A stretch of 23,569 nucleotides of DNA from Priapulus caudatus (taxonomy: Eukaryota; Priapulida; Priapulimorpha; Priapulimorphida; Priapulidae): NCBI RefSeq assembly GCF_000485595.1, contig NW_014578744.1, positions 35,161 to 58,729 of the forward strand, read 5' to 3'. The position numbers and the translations under genes are program-made. Under the pieces are notes generated by a model. It saw only the letters and a program-made list of their open reading frames with translations, was not told the origin of the DNA and did not search any database. Numbering within the stretch: the first letter of the stretch is position 1; every line of letters begins with the position of its first letter. Positions 19,350-23,569 of the stretch are shown in pieces.

Positions 19350-19372
19350 AATATATATATATATATATATAT
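19350..19372. repeat. Short AT microsatellite
   Basis: An uninterrupted AT run of 23 bp lying 27 bp from the hammerhead-like core. Confidence 0.95.
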
Positions 19373-22164
19373 GGGCGACAGTTGTTCGCAGGAGCGGGTG
19401 TACGGTTAGCTAGCGGGCTATATTCACGTAATTGCGCGGCGGCTCTCTTGAATTCTTGAATAGATTGTCATACGACCTTGATGGTTATAAGTATAACATA
19501 ATAGACACGGAGATGCGAACTGACTTTCTTTGACTATCCATATAATAGCTGCTGGCTGTTGATTCGCGCATGGTTATAGGCGTGGCCAGTACAGAGATAC
19601 TCGCACGTGAATCACTCACAGCGCCATCGCCGCGTGGCGGTGCATGCATGCACCCGTTCGCGCATGCGCTGTGCTCGACCTTTCACGTACCGTTACACGA
19701 ATAATACCGTTCTATTCGCGGCAACGACTCTGCGTTGCGCCTTAGAGTATGTCAGCGCGGGCGTTTTTTTCACGAGAGAAGCAGGCAAGGTAGCGCATTG
19801 TTATGTTGACGTCGCGGGGCACTAGACGTCGTCCTTGGCGCATGCTGCACGCTCATGCACCGCAGCGCGAAGTGCATGTAAAAGCCTCGCCAACGCTGCG
19901 CCTCGACCACACCCCGTATACACGGAGGAGAAAGGCGGTCGTCGTGGCTCGCAGATGCTGGCGACCTTCGATGCCTGAGGGGTGACGGTAGAGCGGCCCG
20001 AATACCGACGCATTTAGCCTCTGCTTTTACAGAAATGCCACAGGAACAGCACGGTCGAGTCTACAAACCGGAGAGTAATTATCGAGTGCGATTTGGCGTA
20101 ATTGAACGGTGTCTTTCGCGGGGTGTGTCACCTGTTAAGGGCAACGTAACCGGAAAGCAAAACTCCAATGCTAATTAAATAGTAATAGCATATATTACCA
20201 GGCGGCTTTGCATACAGCACGTTAGCAGCAACGTCTGGTCGTTGAGTTCTCCATGAAAACAACTAAGCTCAGCATATAACTGGTTAACATATAGATGGGC
20301 GTACGCCTTTATCTGTCCATGTTACTTACGCTGCTAGATATATAGATGTAATTACGCAATAAATGACTGCTTTGACATGCATGACCGAGATACCGCGGTT
20401 ACAAAACATACGTAAATCCATCCGCCTCCGTATACAAGGCCATCCCGCGCAAGTACTACGAAATCTTAACGCTAAGCATTACACCGATCATGTATAATTT
20501 CGTAGGTTTGTTGCTCGTTTCGGATTTTACAACGACGCTAAATTATCACTTTGCCTCTCTCGCCACCAACGACAAGTGCCGAATAGCACGCGCCAGGCTT
20601 GCATATCCGTACATGGTGCATATACGCGCTTCTTCTACGTAAGATTCTCCACCGCGCGTATGCAGGTGTTACATTATATACCCTGTGTTTTGTCGCGAGA
20701 GAAACCGCCGCCGCCACTAGGTTTGTGGGTCGAGAATGCACTAACTCTCGCTCGATCCCATGCAGACGCCGCCACGGCGCACCGCGGCAGGTTGGCGTGA
20801 GATTTCGCAGCTACGACTCCGGTTTACTCTTTATACACATCAGCAAAGATCGAATTCACACGCATGCGTGTGTGCCGCCGCTACAGACCGCGTGCGATCT
20901 CACCGCCAGCATGTTAGCGGAAAAAAATCGCGAATACGAATGCAGAATTTGGCGGCAAAAGTGCCATTTTAAGGTCAGTCGAGCGAACACGTTCTGTATA
21001 GCGCACGCGCTTCAGTGGAATTATGAGAGATTAGTGTCCGATACGATCATATTTATTCGCGCTCATACATTCCGACAAACGCGATGTCCTTCGCTATTCA
21101 GGAGTTCGGGAGCTAAAGTCGACATGGAACATGAAATGGGCGCACGCAATATTATTTTATGTGATCACCTGCTGGTATTTCAATATTATTTGTAACGACT
21201 GAAGCGCTATACCTGACGAGTAGAAAGAGAAAGTCGAAACATTACGCGATTTGATGCACGGATGCTGGGAGTGACACTTTATTCGTATTTCTTTATTCTA
21301 GCATCGATTTACTCGAACGCACGCCCGGTCTCCATGTATATAGCTATCATGCTATCAGTCATTAACATTTGCTAAGGTTTCGAGAATGTTAAAAGTAAAT
21401 TGGATTCAACTAAGCTAGGTGATACATGCTACGGTCAATGATAAGAGATGCAGGGATTCGTCGGGAAAGCTAGAGTCTGCGTGTAAATCGTATTCGATTG
21501 TCGAGTCTTTACTACCCCAAAAACAATGACATCACAATATACATCATGACACATGTTTGAGAGCGAGCGCGAGAGCGAGCGAGAAATAGTTAACGCGCAT
21601 AAAACTATTTATTAGCCTTGTGTGGTGGCCTGAAGCCTAACGAGATTAGTCATATTTTGACTATGATATAACACGCTAACGAGAGGCGTGAGACGCGATA
21701 AAGATTAAGAGTTAAACGAGTGCGGCATTCACAACGATATCAATTCCCGATTGACCGCTTATTGCCCGAAGCAAACCATCAAGTGAAATATAGGTTATGG
21801 AGCAAGCGATTTAACGCGTGAAAGTTATTAACGTATGAATAAACATAACAATGATCGACGCCGCAAAGGAACACGTTAAAACCTCTCAGGTGAAGAAAAA
21901 TTCGCTTTTTGATATGCGAACGGTGTAGCGCGAACGCTACTGAAGCCGAATGCACAAACATTAGTCATTCGCCTGTCCTACATTTCGGCAATATAGGCCA
22001 AACATTTAGCTTATCAAACACAGCATCACATGTGCGCTGATGACGTATTTCACAACGAGTTATACGGAGTAAATATATTTGAAATTGAATTCGTGATTTT
22101 ATATCGCAACTGCGAATTTCACTCCACGTATAATGGGGCAAAGGATGAACCGTACGACGCAACC
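19373..22164. other. Long stretch without a supported gene; two CpG-richer zones
   Basis: About 19560-20110 and 20560-21200 are noticeably richer in CG. The second carries the longest plus frame away from the repeats and the duplicated segment (198 codons, 20599-21195) with no recognisable motif and an ordinary-looking random composition. Such zones can be promoters, and they lie upstream of the minus-strand gene, but no core promoter, first exon or signal peptide was found. Confidence 0.35.
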
Positions 22165-22455
22165 AATAGCGTGGATAACAATCTGTATAACGTATCCGAT
22201 ACTGTAAGTAATAACCAGTAATAATAAGCACAGACTCTGACAAACTGTACGGCATAGCAGGCAGTATGACAAACTGAATGACAATGTAGATAGTGTGACA
22301 TTCCGTATGATATATACCAATGAGTGTGACCCCTTTTATGACGTAGCTGGCAGTCTGACAAGTTGCAGGACACAGCCGTTGGAGACATTCTATGTGACAT
22401 AACTGACAGTCTGACAATCTGTAGAATATAGCAGATAGTCTGACAGACCGTATAG
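22165..22455. repeat. 29-bp degenerate minisatellite
   Basis: The core AGTCTGACA, followed by a variable CTGTA-type segment and ATAG, recurs with TGACA (or variant) at 22238, 22267, 22296, 22327, 22356, 22383, 22412 and 22441. Steps are 29, 29, 31, 29, 27, 29 and 29 bp. Two or so weaker units extend to about 22165. Units differ by many substitutions, so the array is old. Minus frames stay open through it in several phases because the unit lacks stops in that direction; 29 is not a multiple of three. Confidence 0.85.
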
Positions 22456-22576
22456 TGCTGGGTGAGTGGTTGATTAACGATATGCTATTGCCTAGCGCGA
22501 GCGTCGTCCCTAGAGCGAGTTGCCCGTTGTTTGTTCGTTCAAGAATTTTAATCGGGGAAACAAGCAGAGTTAACCC

Positions 22577-22713
22577 CCTCTCTCTTTTTCTTTGTCACTC
22601 TCTCTGTCTCTCTATATCTATCTATCTCTATCTATCGCTCTGTGTGCGTGCATCCGTACGTACGTACGCGCGCGTGTGTGCGTATCTNGAGAGAGAGAGA
22701 GATAGCAGTGGTA
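22577..22713. repeat. Compound microsatellite with one undetermined base
   Basis: TC-rich and TATC units (about 22577-22641), TG/CGTA units, then an N at 22688 and a GA run (22689-22704). The strand bias switches from pyrimidine to purine across the N. Confidence 0.95.
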
Positions 22714-23547
22714 TATATCTATAATAATCGAGAGATTATGCAACCAAGAGGCATATACAAAATATACATGGCGCTAATTGTGGACTCATAGGCAGCTGTG
22801 GCAGCACACTGCCTGTTTGAATGGCTGTAATGACACTATGTTTTTCTTTAAAATTTAGAACATAAAAGCATATAGATAGATCTTCTACGCTATATAGGGA
22901 ACAGTGAAACGTCTAATCAGTAAACTGAGCACGAGCGATCAGCTATGGCGTTCAGAAACCTTATTATAGAAAGTGCTCGACGTATACGTGTACTCTGTGA
23001 CATTTGTAGTGGAGACTCATTTATTATTTGATACGGTGCATGTATGAACTCAAAGGTAAGGCTATTTGCGTGTCATATCTAATCCCAGTATTACTACGTA
23101 TATAGTCTGCTATGAGTACAGGGGGGGGGGCGGGCACCGGCGGCTGGTAATTATTTCATTTAAGTTTACTTTAAATTTCTCATGTTCAATTAAGTTGTTT
23201 ATTAGCATGTACTTTATCTATGGCTTGAGTGCAATTGTAAATCATTCGTCTGTGAATTGAGTGTTGCAGACGAGAGCGTGTATGTGCCACCTAGGCCACT
23301 ACGTTATATTATCATTGCATTCCTTCAACGGACTTTTATGTCGTATGATAAACACTTGTGCAGGAGATCCTATATGCATTTAGGTAATTGCAGTATTTGA
23401 TCTCCACCTCCTCTTCCATTCCTATACACATACCCTACATACATTAGGATTACTACAAGGAGGCACACGTAACCATACACCCGAATCCCCCCTCCTCCAA
23501 CACACACGCGCTCACGCATACAAAAATTCCCACATGCGCGCACACGT
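22714..23547. other. Stretch without a supported gene
   Basis: A strong plus-strand donor-like site, AAAG|GTAAGG (donor at 23056), follows an open stretch, but no acceptor or domain supports an exon. A run of ten G at 23121-23130 with further G groups to 23147 could form a G-quadruplex or be a sequencing-difficult site. The end becomes C/A-rich. Confidence 0.4.
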
Positions 23548-23569
23548 TCTCTCTCTCTCTCTCTCTCTC
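23548..23569. repeat. TC microsatellite at the right edge
   Basis: A CT run that continues past the window. Confidence 0.95.

Noticed and set aside
21965-22417. Minus frames of 73-150 codons in several phases
   Set aside because: They arise because the 29-bp repeat unit has few stops in that direction; openness in several frames argues against coding.

Overview
This window looks like genomic DNA from an animal, probably a marine invertebrate. It has split exons with consensus splice sites, introns full of simple repeats, no marked CpG depletion, and extracellular modules (mucin-like Thr-rich, EGF-like, SEA, LDL-receptor class A) typical of metazoan surface proteins. No tRNA, rRNA, CRISPR array or intact transposon gene was seen. 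The species cannot be named from the sequence.

All convincing coding sequence is on the minus strand, so transcription runs from high to low coordinates. An LDLa exon lies at 13833-13660. Then come a very long Thr-rich exon (about 8503 to 4162), an EGF-like exon (3872-3737), two exons that together form a SEA domain (3411-3284 and 3112-2976), and a second Thr-rich exon (586 to 1) that leaves the window. The four consecutive junctions from 4162 to 586 match in phase (0/0, 1/1, 0/0, 2/2). This supports one spliced message for a large secreted or membrane-tethered mucin built from mucin-EGF-SEA cassettes, an arrangement that recalls MUC16-type proteins.

The second main feature is a duplication. 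Positions 1 to about 3180 recur at about 7895-11430: mucin tail, intron, palindrome and SEA exon, in the same order. The second copy, with the neighbouring mucin repeats from about 4990, carries roughly one extra base per eight or nine, like uncorrected single-molecule reads. Frames are destroyed there by sequence quality, not by evolution. The second copy has the second SEA half-exon but no first half or EGF exon upstream of it before the GA-rich tract. So either the cassette is tandemly repeated and the assembly skips sequence in the GA tract near 11.5-12.0 kb, or this is a partial or haplotypic duplication.

From 12 to 23.6 kb there is little that can be called coding. It holds long GA, GACA, GT and AT microsatellites, a 279-bp fold-back element with near-identical 92-94 bp arms (16970-17248), a 29-bp degenerate minisatellite (about 22165-22455), two CpG-richer stretches (about 19.56-20.1 and 20.56-21.2 kb), a hammerhead-like core (19323-19299, minus) and one undetermined base (22688). 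Two weak exon candidates are listed with low confidence.
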